This document shows positions 10,402 through 19,703 of a DNA stretch of 64,000 bases, in pieces. A model generated the notes under the pieces. The model had not been told where the DNA came from, ran no database searches, and was given only the letters and a program-made list of their open reading frames with translations. The first letter of the stretch is position 1, and each line of letters opens with the position of its first letter. This stretch comes from RYN-230 sp963720645 (lineage in GTDB: Bacteria > Actinomycetota > Actinomycetes > Streptosporangiales > Streptosporangiaceae), in the NCBI GenBank assembly GCA_963720645.1, contig CAVRFX010000009.1, forward strand, positions 310,001 to 374,000, written 5' to 3'. The position numbers and the translations under genes are program-made.

Positions 10402-11430
10402 TCACAAACCGGAGGCCAGGCGGGCGAGGATGCGGCCGGCGGGCTCGGCCGTGGCGTGCCGGTAGGCCGTGCCCGCCCACAGGTGCAGCCGCTCGACGTC
10501 GCCGGCGGCCGCCGCGGCCCGGCGCAGCGGGCTGGTCAGGTGGTGCAGGGCCGGGTACCCCGAGGGGGCCAGAGCGTCGTAACGGTCGGTGAACGTGTTG
10601 CGCAGGCCCCGGGCCGGCCGTCCGGTGAACGCGCGGGTGACGATGGTCTCGCGGGCCGGCCCGGCCAGCGCGGCCTGATGGGCCCGGGAAGCGCCGCTCT
10701 CGTCGGCGCGGAGCAGCACGGTGCCGACGACCGCGGCACCCGCCCCGGCATGGATCACCCGGGCGACGTCGCCGGGCTCGCCCAGGCCTCCCGCCGCCAG
10801 CACCGGCATCGCGGTCTCGGCCCGGACCTGGCCGATCAGCGTGACGAGCAGGACCGGCGGCGGGACGCGCTGCGGGGTCAGCGTGCCGGAGTGCGCCCCC
10901 GCCGCCGACGCCTGTACGACCAGCAGGTCGGCACCGGCCTCCGCGGCCGCGCGAGCCTCCTCCGCCGACGTCACGGTCAGCGCGACCAGTGACCCGGCCC
11001 GGCGCAGGGCCGCGATGACCGGCGGCGCCGGGAAGCCGAACGTGAAGCCGGCCACCGGGACCGGATCCTCGAGCAGCAGCGCTACCTTGGCGTCCCAGTG
11101 ATCGTCGTCCTCGACCGGGTCATCGCCGGGCAGGTCCAGGCCGTAGCGGTCCGCCTCGGGCCGGATGGCCTCCGCGTAGCGGCGGTACGCACCCGGCTCA
11201 GCGGGCACCGGGTTGGGGGCGAACACATTGACCCCGAACGGCACCCCGGCCTCGCGCACCTCGGCGATCTGGCCGGCCAGGACCTCCGGTGTCTTGTACC
11301 CCGCGGCCAGGAAGCCGAGCCCGCCGGCCCGGGCCGCCGCGGTGACCAGGGCCGGGGTGGACGGCCCGCCGGCCATCGGCGCCGCTACCAGGGGGAGGCC
11401 GAGCCCCAGGCCCGCCAGTGGTGTGCTCAT
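10402..11430 (-). CDS. nitronate monooxygenase (2-nitropropane dioxygenase family)
   Basis: This 342-residue TIM-barrel flavoprotein begins with PLVAAPMAGGPSTPALVTA, the family N-terminal FMN-binding strand. Later come ALTVTSAEEARAAAEAGADL, LVVQASAAGAHSG and MPVLAAGGLG, the class I nitronate monooxygenase phosphate-binding segments. It would oxidise alkyl nitronates, such as the toxin propionate-3-nitronate, using FMN and O2 in the cytoplasm. ATG 11430 is preferred over an upstream in-frame start at 11457 since the conserved N-terminus begins there. About 160 bases separate it from the chloride-channel remnant downstream on the same strand. Confidence 0.85.
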   Translation of the reverse strand: MSTPLAGLGLGLPLVAAPMAGGPSTPALVTAAARAGGLGFLAAGYKTPEVLAGQIAEVREAGVPFGVNVFAPNPVPAEPGAYRRYAEAIRPEADRYGLDLPGDDPVEDDDHWDAKVALLLEDPVPVAGFTFGFPAPPVIAALRRAGSLVALTVTSAEEARAAAEAGADLLVVQASAAGAHSGTLTPQRVPPPVLLVTLIGQVRAETAMPVLAAGGLGEPGDVARVIHAGAGAAVVGTVLLRADESGASRAHQAALAGPARETIVTRAFTGRPARGLRNTFTDRYDALAPSGYPALHHLTSPLRRAAAAAGDVERLHLWAGTAYRHATAEPAGRILARLASGL

Positions 11431-11696
11431 GCCACCAGTTCTAGCGCGCCCGGGCACCGGGTCGTACCCCTGGTCGCGGCGGTCCCTGGGCTAGCATCGT
11501 GGGTGGCTGGCGAGCGCGATCCCAGTCACCGGATCCGGGTGGCCGCATCGCCGGAGCACCTGGGCGAGACGGCAGATGTCAGCGAGCTCGCCGGGCAGGC
11601 GGCCTGCGCCGCCGGGCCTTCGACCGCATCGTGGACGTCAGCCCAGCGTTACCGCGACACGTTCCGGTACCGGGGGGCTGGGAGGTGATCGGGCAG

Positions 11697-12445
11697 GTGG
11701 CTGACGAGGAGACACGCAAGCCGTCCTCGGCGACCGGGACGGCGGCGCTGCGTGCGGGGTGGTCGCACGGGCACCGGGACGTATCTGGCGGCTGGCTGCG
11801 GCCGACGGTGTTCGGTGCGGTGGACGGGCTGGTCACGAACGCCTCCTTGATCGCCGGGCTCGGCGGCGGCCGGGTGTCCGCGCACACGATCGTGCTGACC
11901 GGGGTGGCCGCGCTGGTGGCCGGCGCGTTCTCGATGGGGACCGGCGAGTACATCTCGGTCACCAACCAGAACGAGCTGGTGCACGCTGAGGTCGCGCTGG
12001 AACAGAAGATGCTCACCCTGTTCCCCGTAGCCGAGCAGGAGGAGCTGGCTGGTTACTTCCGCGAGTACGGCGCGGACCCGGAGACCGCGGCCCGGATGGC
12101 CGCCGCAGTGTCGAAGGACCCGGGCACGGCGCTGCGCGTGCACACCCGGGAGGAACTCGGGGTGGACCCCAGCGAGCTGCCCTCCCCGTCCTGGCGGGCG
12201 TCGCGTCCTTGCTCGCGTTCTCGTTCGGCGCGCTGGTCCCGCTGCTGCCGTACCTGTTCGGCCTGCCCAGCCTGGCCGCCACGCTGGTGATCACGGCGGT
12301 GGCGCTGATGGCCGGCGGGATGGTGGTGGGCAAGCTCACCGGGCGGCCGGTGCTGCACTCGGGCGTGCGCCAGTTCCTGCTGGGCGCGTTGGCGATCGCG
12401 GTGACCTACGGCATCGGGAGCCTCTTCGGCGGCGGCGCCGTCTGA
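11697..12445 (+). CDS. VIT1/CCC1-family metal transporter, one-base frameshift
   Basis: The first part reads RPTVFGAVDGLVTNASLIAG, GEYISVTNQNELVHAEVALE and a cytoplasmic helical domain, all diagnostic of the VIT1/CCC1 iron and manganese transporter family. Near 12185 the frame must change, because the sequence ctccccgtcc lacks one C: the continuation VLAGVASLLAFSFGALVPL and the last membrane spans to TYGIGSLFGGGAV are one frame away. Corrected length is about 250 residues with five membrane helices, as in the family. The start is uncertain (GTG 11697 with GGGAGG upstream, or GTG 11685). About 265 bases upstream, to the divergent nitronate monooxygenase, contain no gene that I can support. Confidence 0.8.
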
Positions 12446-12462
12446 CGGCCGCGGACGCGCCT

Positions 12463-12570
12463 GGCGAGTGGCCGGGCGCCAGGCGGATGCGCCTGGCGGG
12501 TGGCCGGGCCGGCAGGCGGATGCGCCTGGCGGGTGGCCGGGCGCCGGCAGGCGGACGCGCCGGACGGCCG
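12463..12570. repeat. three imperfect 33-bp direct repeats
   Basis: Between the metal transporter and zwf, the block GCGCCTGGCGGGTGGCCGGG plus GGCAGGCGGAT occurs three times in tandem with small differences. It is GC-rich, untranslated as far as can be seen, and lies directly upstream of the zwf leader. Confidence 0.75.
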
Positions 12571-12626
12571 CGCCCGAGGTCGGCATGGCTGCCACCCGCC
12601 GGAGGGGCCTGGCATAGGTTTGGGGC

Positions 12627-14057
12627 ATGCCCACAGCGAAGCCCTCCGCCCAGCACACCCCCCATCCGGGGCCGACCGTCTTCGTCCTCTTCGGGGGCAC
12701 CGGCGACCTGGCCAAGCGCCTGGTGCTGCCCGCGTTCTACCGCCTCGCCACCGAAGGGCTGCTGCCCAGGCAGTGGCTGCTGGTCGGGAACGGGCGCGGG
12801 AACGTCGCGCACGAGGACTTCCGCAAGCACATTCACGACGTGCTCACCGAGTTCGGCCCGAAGCCGGAGGCCGGCCCGTGGAAGTCGTTCGCCGAGCGGG
12901 TCCGGTTCGCGGGCGGGGGGTTCAGCTCGGACGATCCCGGCAGCCTGCTCGACGTGCTCGGGGAGGCCCGCGAGTCGCTGGGCGGCGACGCGCAGCTGGT
13001 CCACTACCTGGCGGTGCCCCCGGTCGCGTTCGCGGAGCTGACCAAGGGGTTCGGCCAGCACGGGCTGGCCCAAGGCGCGCGGGTCGTCTACGAGAAGCCG
13101 TTCGGCACCTCGCAGCAGTCCTTCCGGGAACTGGACCAGGTCGTCCACTCGGTGCTGAACGAGAGACAGGTCTACCGGATCGACCATTTCCTGGGCAAGG
13201 AGGCCACCCAGGACCTGCATGTGCTGCGTTTCGCCAACGAACTATTCGCCGCGATGTGGAACCGCAGGCACATCGAGGCGGTGCAGATCGATGTCCCCGA
13301 GAAGCTCGGCATCACCGACCGGGCAGGGTTCTACGACGCCACCGGGGCGGTGCTGGACATGCTGGTCACGCACCTGTTCCAGGTGGCCGCTGAGGTGGCC
13401 ATGGAACCGCCCGCCAGCCTCGGGCCGGCCGACCTGCAGGCCGCCCGGGAAAAGGTGATCGGATGCTTCCAGCCGCTGGACCCGGCCGAGGTGGTGCTTG
13501 GCCAGTTCGACGGGTATCGCGACGTGCCGGGGGTGGCGGCCAACTCTGCCCGGGACACGTTCGTGGCGGCACGGCTGTGGATCGACAACGACCGCTGGCG
13601 CGGTGTCCCGTTCTACCTGCGCACGGGCAAGCGGCTGGCGGCCACGGAGCAGCAGGTCAGCCTGATCCTGCGTGAGCCTGCCGGACCGCTGGCCGGGCAG
13701 CTTCCGGCGAACAGCAACGTGCTGTCGTTCTCGCTCGCGGGCAGCGGTGAGATCGGCCTGTGCCTGATGGCCAAGAAGCCCGGTCCGGCGCTCGCCGTGG
13801 AGGTGGCGCAGGCCTCGATCCCGCTGGCAGGCCTGAAGGACGCGGACCCGCTGCCGCCCTACGTCCGGCTCATCCACGACGTACTGCTGGGCGACCGGTC
13901 GCTGTTCACCCGCCCGGACGGCCTGGCCTCGGTGTGGAAGGTGGCCGCGCGGCTGCTGGACAGCCCGCCCAAGGTCGCCCCGTACGCCCCGGGGTCGTGG
14001 GGCCCGGCCGAGGCCCGCGAGCTCATCGCGCCGGGACGCTGGCTCCTGGGGCAGTAA
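12627..14057 (+). CDS. zwf: glucose-6-phosphate dehydrogenase
   Basis: This 476-residue enzyme oxidises glucose 6-phosphate to 6-phosphogluconolactone with NADP+ or NAD+ at the head of the oxidative pentose phosphate pathway. Visible signatures are the nucleotide-binding FGGTGDLAKR near residues 17-26, VVYEKPFGT, the active-site RIDHFLGKE near 182-190, and PFYLRTGKRL near 330. Length and order are normal. It is monocistronic here: the usual neighbours tal, pgl or opcA are absent, unlike the main pentose phosphate operon of many actinomycetes, so this may be a second isozyme. A 33-bp repeat cluster lies just upstream. Confidence 0.95.
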   Translation: MPTAKPSAQHTPHPGPTVFVLFGGTGDLAKRLVLPAFYRLATEGLLPRQWLLVGNGRGNVAHEDFRKHIHDVLTEFGPKPEAGPWKSFAERVRFAGGGFSSDDPGSLLDVLGEARESLGGDAQLVHYLAVPPVAFAELTKGFGQHGLAQGARVVYEKPFGTSQQSFRELDQVVHSVLNERQVYRIDHFLGKEATQDLHVLRFANELFAAMWNRRHIEAVQIDVPEKLGITDRAGFYDATGAVLDMLVTHLFQVAAEVAMEPPASLGPADLQAAREKVIGCFQPLDPAEVVLGQFDGYRDVPGVAANSARDTFVAARLWIDNDRWRGVPFYLRTGKRLAATEQQVSLILREPAGPLAGQLPANSNVLSFSLAGSGEIGLCLMAKKPGPALAVEVAQASIPLAGLKDADPLPPYVRLIHDVLLGDRSLFTRPDGLASVWKVAARLLDSPPKVAPYAPGSWGPAEARELIAPGRWLLGQ

Positions 14058-14122
14058 CCGGCCTGGCGTGGCGGTACCAGGTGGTGACTCCTCGATCACC
14101 GGCCGCGCCCCGCTCTCCGTGT

Positions 14123-15376
14123 TCAGCGTCCGGGGAGGGGGCTTTCGAGGGTGAGCCAGCCGCCGGGGTGGGTGAGGTAGAGGGTGGCGTTGGGGTCGCC
14201 GGTGATGGTCCAGCCGAGGGTGTGGATGAAGTAGTGGTGGTGGATGTGGCAAAACAGGGCCATGTCCTGCAGGCGGGTGGCGCCGCCCAGACTCCAGGGG
14301 CGGATGTGGTGGGCGGTGGCCCAGGCAGCCAGGGCACCGCACTCGGTCCAGCGGCAGCCCTGGTCGCGGGCTTCCAGGGCGCGGCGCAGGCCGGGGGGTT
14401 CGGTGCGGGCGGTGCGGCCGACGTCGAGGGGCAGGCCGTCGTCCCAGCGGATCGCGCTGATCTGGGCGCCGCAGCACAGCGCCAGGACCTGGCGGGCGGT
14501 CAGCAGGGTGCCGTGACCTGTCCGGCCCGGCACCGCGCCGGGCGGCTGCCCCGCGCCGGGCGGCTGCCCCGCGCCGGCGGTCTGGGCGGCGGCCTGGGCC
14601 AGCGTCTCGTCTTTGACCAGCACCGTGATGTGCGGCGCGCTGCCGTGCCGCTGCGGTGCGGTCCCGCCGTCCAGCGCGGCCTGGCACGCGGCGACCAGCC
14701 CGTCCATCCGCCGCTGCGCCGCGGTCCGTGTGTCCAGCTGGCCGCCGGGCGGGCTGAACGCCTCCGCGGCGGTCCGGACAATCTCATAAGACACCGCATC
14801 CCCGCACGCCCCGGACAGCATCCCGGTGTCGTCCAGGGTCAGCCCGAAGGACAGGTGCCGCCTCTCCCACCGGCGCTTCTCCCGCTCCTCCGCCGCCCCG
14901 GGGTTCGCGCGGTAGGCCACCTCGGCGGCGAACTGCCCGAACCGGGCGGTGTCCAGCCCGGGCGCGTGCGCAAGTAACACCTCCTCCGCCTGGCCGGCCG
15001 CCTCACCCAGGCCGGTGGCCGCCCGGACGATGATGTGCGCCTGATCGAAGGAGATCTGGCCCGCGTTCAGGGCCTTCCCGGTGGCTTCCAGGCCGCGCAG
15101 CCCGCGGGCGGTGGCCACCACCGCCGCGGCACGCCCGGGGGCCAGGCCGCACTGCGTGCGCAGGAAGGCGGCGGCGGACGTGTGCCCGGCCTCAGCCGCC
15201 CCGCCGGTGGCGTCCAGGGTGGCGGTCAGCCGGGACAGCTGCCCCTGGGCCTGGCTGATGAACCTGGCCAGCTCGGTGATCTGGCCCATCAGCGAGGCCG
15301 CATCCAGCACGGTGGGATCGAGGCGGGCCAGCTCGGCCAGCGCCACGTCCCGGGCAGACTGCTCTGGTAAACACAT
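14123..15376 (-). CDS. DUF222 / HNH endonuclease-domain protein
   Basis: This 417-residue protein has an N-terminal DUF222 (13E12-type) helical region and a C-terminal HNH nuclease motif. The motif reads CGALAAWATAHHIRPWSLGG followed by LFCHIHHHYFIH, with the paired histidines and the H-x3-H ending expected for metal-dependent DNA cleavage. A Gln/Pro/Gly-rich duplication GAGQPP occurs near residue 270. The family is abundant and multicopy in actinobacteria, and its role (mobile or defence-associated nuclease) is not established. ATG 15376 is followed by MCLPEQSARD. No mobile-element ends were seen around it. Confidence 0.85.
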   Translation of the reverse strand: MCLPEQSARDVALAELARLDPTVLDAASLMGQITELARFISQAQGQLSRLTATLDATGGAAEAGHTSAAAFLRTQCGLAPGRAAAVVATARGLRGLEATGKALNAGQISFDQAHIIVRAATGLGEAAGQAEEVLLAHAPGLDTARFGQFAAEVAYRANPGAAEEREKRRWERRHLSFGLTLDDTGMLSGACGDAVSYEIVRTAAEAFSPPGGQLDTRTAAQRRMDGLVAACQAALDGGTAPQRHGSAPHITVLVKDETLAQAAAQTAGAGQPPGAGQPPGAVPGRTGHGTLLTARQVLALCCGAQISAIRWDDGLPLDVGRTARTEPPGLRRALEARDQGCRWTECGALAAWATAHHIRPWSLGGATRLQDMALFCHIHHHYFIHTLGWTITGDPNATLYLTHPGGWLTLESPLPGR

Positions 15377-15580
15377 ATTCGAATCATCCCACCCGCCACC
15401 GACAAAACGGCGATGCCGAGGATGGCGAGCAGACGGCGGACGGGACAGCAGACGGCCGACGGGACAGCGGAAGCAGAGGAGCTGAGGTGGCGCCGGGCAG
15501 CAGGGCGGACGTTACTGGCGAAAGCAGCGGATTACGCGAGCCGGGCCAAGGGAATCGGGGAGGTGCCCGACGGGCTGGGT

Positions 15581-16612
15581 TCAGGCCCCGTGGCGGCCCA
15601 GGAAGGTCAGGGCGCCCGGCATGGTACGGCCCCAGAACGCTCCGTCGTGGCATCCCGGCATGATTCCGCCGGGTACCGGCAGGCCGGTGAGGGACGCCAG
15701 CCTGGCCCGGACCCGGACCGTCTCGGGCTGGAACGGGTCGTCCTGCCCGCAGGAGATCAGGGCGGGCACCCGCCGCAGGGCGCCCAGCCTCGCGAAGACG
15801 TCGTTGCGGGCGAAGTCCGCGGGGCTGTCGAACGCCGCGGCGTTGGCCGCGCGGGCATCGGGATAGCTTGCGAAGATGGCCGGGGACAGGGCCGCGACCG
15901 CGGCGACGCGGGGCACCCCGCCGGTTCCGTCTGCGGCGCTGAACCGCTCGGCCAGGAGCAGGGCGCCGTAGCCGCCCATGGACAGCCCGACGAGGCCGAT
16001 CCGCCCGGTCCGCATCCCGGCCGCGGCCGCCCGGGGCAGGACCTCGTGCACGATCATGCCGACCGGGTCGTCCCCGTCCGCGTGCGCGTGCCAGTAGGTG
16101 CTCGCGCCGTCCACGCAGATGACCCCGAACCTGCTGACTCCCGCGCGGGTCATGGCCGGCGCCACCTGGCGGGCCATGCTGGCGCCGTCGCCCCCGGCCC
16201 CGTGCAGCGCGATGACCACGTCCAGCCCGGCCGGGACGCCCAGCCCCTGCCGGGCGCCCAGTCCCTGCGGGGCGCCCAGTCCCTGCGGGGCGCCCAGTCC
16301 CTGCGGGGCGCCCAGTCCCTGCGGGGCGCCCAGTCCCTGCGGGGCGGCCGTGCCGGGCGCGGCGGGCGGGAGCAGCGTCAGCATCTGCACCTCGCGGTGC
16401 CGGTAGGCCGAGTGGAACGTCACCAGATTCCGGGACGGCGCCGGCCCGGCGGGGGGCGGCAGGGGTGATCCGCAGGCGCCGGTCAGCCGGGCGAGCCGGT
16501 ATTTACCGGGCAGCGTGCCGTCCTGGACGAGTTCATAACCCCCGGCGACGCAGCCGCCGGCCGCGAGGCCGAGTCCGCCGGCCAGCAGGGTTCGGCGGGA
16601 CAGACGCGGCAC
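15581..16612 (-). CDS. secreted serine esterase (esterase D / PHB-depolymerase-like)
   Basis: This 343-residue alpha/beta hydrolase has a twin-arginine-type N-terminus, SRRTLLAGGLGLAAGGC, so it is probably exported. The cysteine could serve as a weak lipobox. Catalytic features are an HGAGGDG oxyanion loop, the nucleophile in GLSMGGYG, the aspartate in CGQDDPF and the histidine in GCHDGAFW. GTG 16612 is chosen because GGAGG lies six bases upstream; longer in-frame starts lack this. A low-complexity insert of GAPQGL repeats (near residue 110) sits before the catalytic core. The substrate is an ester of unknown type. Confidence 0.82.
   Translation of the reverse strand: MPRLSRRTLLAGGLGLAAGGCVAGGYELVQDGTLPGKYRLARLTGACGSPLPPPAGPAPSRNLVTFHSAYRHREVQMLTLLPPAAPGTAAPQGLGAPQGLGAPQGLGAPQGLGAPQGLGARQGLGVPAGLDVVIALHGAGGDGASMARQVAPAMTRAGVSRFGVICVDGASTYWHAHADGDDPVGMIVHEVLPRAAAAGMRTGRIGLVGLSMGGYGALLLAERFSAADGTGGVPRVAAVAALSPAIFASYPDARAANAAAFDSPADFARNDVFARLGALRRVPALISCGQDDPFQPETVRVRARLASLTGLPVPGGIMPGCHDGAFWGRTMPGALTFLGRHGA
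16234..16341. repeat. in-gene 18-bp tandem repeat, five perfect units plus one degenerate
   Basis: The unit gggcgcccagtccctgcg repeats exactly five times from 16252, after a divergent copy. It encodes GAPQGL hexapeptides on the minus strand inside the secreted esterase, before its catalytic core. It differs in sequence from the 18-bp array at 9781-10158 but has the same period. Confidence 0.9.
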
Positions 16613-16708
16613 GGGCTGCCTCCGGCAGGGCGGGTCAGGGTGGCAGGAAGCGTACCGCGATCCCGGTCTGGCCAGCGGCACGGTCTGGGCCGCTGGCCAG
16701 ACCGGGAG

Positions 16709-17143
16709 TCAGCCAGCGCCCCGGCGGGCGCTGCGGACCTGGCGGCGCAGGTCACCGGTGCCGGGCACGAAGCCACGGCGGGTCAGCCACGCCGTGATCC
16801 AGTCCGGGGCCGGGTGGCCGGCCGGGACGACGTTGTAGATGTAGTTCAGTCCGCGCGCGGCGGCCTCGGCTTCCAGATGATCCACGATGAAGTCGCCGAT
16901 GCCCTCGCCCCGGCGAGCGGGATCCACCCAGAACGTGATCTGGGCGTCACCCCATTCGGAATCCAGCCAGCCGTAACCGGCGACCTGCCCGTCGTCGCCG
17001 GTGACCTGCCACCATTCGTCGGCGACCGCGGCGCCGGGCGCGGGCGGGTCGAGGTCCACCGCGGCCAGCTCGTCCGGGCTGAGCAGCCGCTGCTTGGCCT
17101 CGTCCCAGCGCGGGTCGTCCTCCTTGGTCCAGTCCAGCGTCAT
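16709..17143 (-). CDS. GNAT-family N-acetyltransferase
   Basis: This 144-residue protein begins MTLDWTKEDDPRWDEAK. It has the acetyl-CoA-binding loop in WVDPARRGEGIGDFIVDHLE (R/Q-x-x-G-x-G/A) and a C-terminal LTRRGFVPGTG segment, typical of GNAT acetyltransferases. ATG 17143 is preceded by AGGAGG with ideal spacing. It is the last gene of the run that starts with the box genes, about 20 bases after the amidohydrolase, so it may be co-transcribed with them, but its substrate is unknown. Confidence 0.8.
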   Translation of the reverse strand: MTLDWTKEDDPRWDEAKQRLLSPDELAAVDLDPPAPGAAVADEWWQVTGDDGQVAGYGWLDSEWGDAQITFWVDPARRGEGIGDFIVDHLEAEAAARGLNYIYNVVPAGHPAPDWITAWLTRRGFVPGTGDLRRQVRSARRGAG

Positions 17144-17163
17144 CGTCGGGACCTCCTGGTCGG

Positions 17164-18024
17164 TCAGGCGGGCAGCTTCAGGTTGTAGACCCGCAGCGCG
17201 TTGCCCGCCAGGACCAGGCCAGCGGTCTCCTCGTCGGGGCACAGCGCGGCGACAGCCCGGGCGTTGACGGCGATACCGGGCACGCCGGGCCAGTCGGTGC
17301 CGAAGATCATCTTCTGGGTGAGCCGGTTCCAGTTGTACTGGGCGTAGTACTGCCGCAACCGGGACGGCGGCAGCCCGGACAGCTCGATCCAGACGCGGGA
17401 GTTGGACAGGGCCAGGAACGCGGCCGCGTCGTACCACCAGCCCCGGCCGCCGTGCGCGAGCACGACGTCGAGGCGGCGGAAGTCACGCAGCACCGGGTCG
17501 AGCAGCACCGGGTCGGCCAGCGCGTTGGTCGAGCCCGGGAACGAGCTGGTGCCGGAGTGCACCACGACCGGAATCCCCCTGGACTGGCAGATCTCGTACG
17601 CCGGGTACAGCGCCCGGTCGCTGACCGCGGCTCCCGCGTGCACCGGGTGGATCTTCAGCGCGACGGCGCCCAGCGCCAGCTGGCGCTCGAGCTCCTCGTC
17701 CACCGGGTAGTGCAGGTGCGGGTTGAGGTTAGCGATGATCTTGAGGCGGTCCGGGCTGTGCCGGGCCAGCGGCAGCAGGTCCTCGATCGGCTGGATGCCG
17801 GTGGCCTTGGGACTGTACTCGCACAGCAGCAGCGCGATATCGACGCCCTGCTCGGCCAGGTGCGCCGCGAACTCGGCCGGCACCAGGGTGCCCTCGGCGT
17901 CGTAGACCCGGTCCAGCACCCCGCGGTCGCCGAAGTCGTGCGCCCATTCCCGCCACGAGGGCTTGAGGGTGGGCAGCCGGGCCGGGTGCAGGTGCACGTC
18001 AACGAGCGGGCGTCCGTCGAGCAT
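17164..18024 (-). CDS. amidohydrolase-2 family metal-dependent hydrolase in box operon
   Basis: This 286-residue TIM-barrel protein carries the metal-binding H-x-H in VDVHLHP at residues 9-14, then IHPVHAG, VVVHSGTSSF, LAHGGRGWWY and a catalytic aspartate in FGTDWPG, matching PF04909 (ACMS decarboxylase and related hydrolases). The gene starts at 18024, overlapping the ligase stop in TGATG, so translation is coupled to the benzoate-CoA ligase. A role in handling a ring-fission or lactone product of the box pathway is inferred from position only. It is not one of the classical BoxA-D proteins. Confidence 0.82.
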   Translation of the reverse strand: MLDGRPLVDVHLHPARLPTLKPSWREWAHDFGDRGVLDRVYDAEGTLVPAEFAAHLAEQGVDIALLLCEYSPKATGIQPIEDLLPLARHSPDRLKIIANLNPHLHYPVDEELERQLALGAVALKIHPVHAGAAVSDRALYPAYEICQSRGIPVVVHSGTSSFPGSTNALADPVLLDPVLRDFRRLDVVLAHGGRGWWYDAAAFLALSNSRVWIELSGLPPSRLRQYYAQYNWNRLTQKMIFGTDWPGVPGIAVNARAVAALCPDEETAGLVLAGNALRVYNLKLPA

Positions 18025-19591
18025 CAGCCGCTCTCCCCCGGGACCAGCAGCACGGTGGCGGCCATCCGGCGCAGCTCGACCCGGCGGATCTTCCCGGTGG
18101 CCGTGGTCGGGTAGCCCCCCACGAACACCACCTTGCGCGGCCGCTTGAACGACGGCAGCGCCTGGCGGCAGAACTCGACCAGCTCGTCCTCGGTGGCCGT
18201 CTGGCCCGGCTCCAGGATCACGTAGGCGACCGGTTTCTCCAGCCCTTCGGAGTCGGGTGCGGCGACCACCACGGCCTGGGCCACCGCGGGGTGGGCCAGC
18301 AGCTGGGCCTCGACCTCGGCCGGTGACACCCAGATGCCGCTGGCCTTGAGCATGTCGCTGGTCCGCCCGAGGCAGGTGTAGTAGCCGTCGGCGTCACGCA
18401 CGTACGTGTCGCCGGTGCGCAGCCACTCGCCCTGGAAGACCTGGCGCGATGTGTCGTAGCGGGACCAGTACCCGGTGGCGGTGGAGTCACCGCGGACGAA
18501 CAGCGTGCCCGGGGTGCCGGGCGGCACCTCGTGCCCGGTCTCGTCCAGCACGCGCAGGTCGTAGCCGGGGACGGCCATCCCGGTGGTGCCCGCCCGGACC
18601 TGGCCCGGGCGGTTGGACAGGAAGATGTGCAGCACCTCGGTCATGCCGATGCCGTCCAGGATGTCTGCCCCGAAGTGCGAGGTCCACCTGGTGTAGAGCG
18701 ACGCGGGCAGCGCCTCGCCCGCCGACGCGGCCAGCCGCACCCCGGCCAGTGCGTCCGCCGGCAGGCCGGCCCGGAGCATGTTCGAGAAGAACGTCGGCCC
18801 GGCGAAGAACAGGGTCGCACCGTACTTCTGGGCCGCGTCGGCGATCAGGTCGGGCCGGGCCGGGCCGGGCACCAGGACCGCGGACGCGCCCGCCGACAGC
18901 GGGAACAGCAGCGAGTTGCCCAGGCCGTAAGCGAAGAACGCCTTGGCCGCGGACAGGCAGCGGTCGTCCCGGTGGATCCCGAGCACCTGGGTGCCGTACG
19001 TCTCGCACACCACCTGGATCGAGGCGTGCCGGTGCATGGCCGCCTTGGGCCGCCCCGTGGTGCCGGAGGTGTAAAGCCAGAACGCGGGCGAGTCGGCGGT
19101 GGTCGGGTACACCTCGTCGCCGGGCGGGCCCGCGGCCAGGTCGCTGAACAGGTGGACCGGTACGGGGCTGAGGGGTAGTGGCTCATCGGCCAGCATCGCG
19201 GTCAGCTCGGGTGCCGCGGCCGCGGCCGCGGCGGCGGCGGCGGTCTCCGCGAACTCCCGGGTCACGGCCAGGAACCGGGCCCGCGAATCGGCCAGCAGCT
19301 CGGCCACGCCGTCGGCTTTCAGCATCGTGGACACCGGCACCGGGATCGCACCCATCCGCATCGCGGCCAGGTACATCACCACGAACTGCGGGGTGTCCGC
19401 CATCAGCATCAGCACCCGCTGCTCGGGCTGCAGCCCGATTCTCCGCAACGACGCCGACATTCGGCGTACCTGGTCATGCAGCGCGGCGTAGCTCACGTCC
19501 CCGGCCGGCCGGCCAGCGCCGTGCGCGGCCCGTCCCCCGCCGCCAGCCGGCGGTCCAGCAGGTACTCACACGCGTTGAACAGCTGCGGCAT
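18024..19591 (-). CDS. benzoate-CoA ligase family protein, one-base frameshift near start
   Basis: This AMP-forming ligase would convert benzoate or a related aromatic acid to its CoA thioester with ATP. Signatures are LYTSGTTGRPKAAMHRH (phosphate loop), ASAGEALPASLYTRW, DGIGMTEVLHIFLS, the hinge near LRTGDTYVRD and the C-terminal lysine in PTTATGKIRR. The true start is ATG 19591 with GGAGGG upstream: MPQLFNACEYLLDRRLAAGD is in another frame. The frames join near 19503 if one G is restored in a run of G after GGCCGGCC. Corrected length is about 521 residues, normal for the family. Position between amidohydrolase and boxB supports benzoate as substrate. Confidence 0.85.
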
Positions 19592-19703
19592 CGCTGCTGC
19601 CCTCCGTTTTCTGGGTCGGGCGGTGACGTGGCGGTGTCAGCGAACCCGGGCCCCGTGACCTGGGACCCGTGTCCTGGACCCCCGCGATCGGGGACCCGGT
19701 GAT

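Noticed and set aside
11503..11688. Short plus-strand reading (VAGERDPSHRIRVAASPEHL and onward) before the VIT1 gene
   Set aside because: No ribosome-binding site, no family resemblance and no conserved stop context; listed only as intergenic sequence.
14123..15376. DUF222/HNH protein as evidence of an insertion element or intein
   Set aside because: No inverted repeats, target duplication or host-protein splice motifs are visible around it; the family is commonly free-standing.
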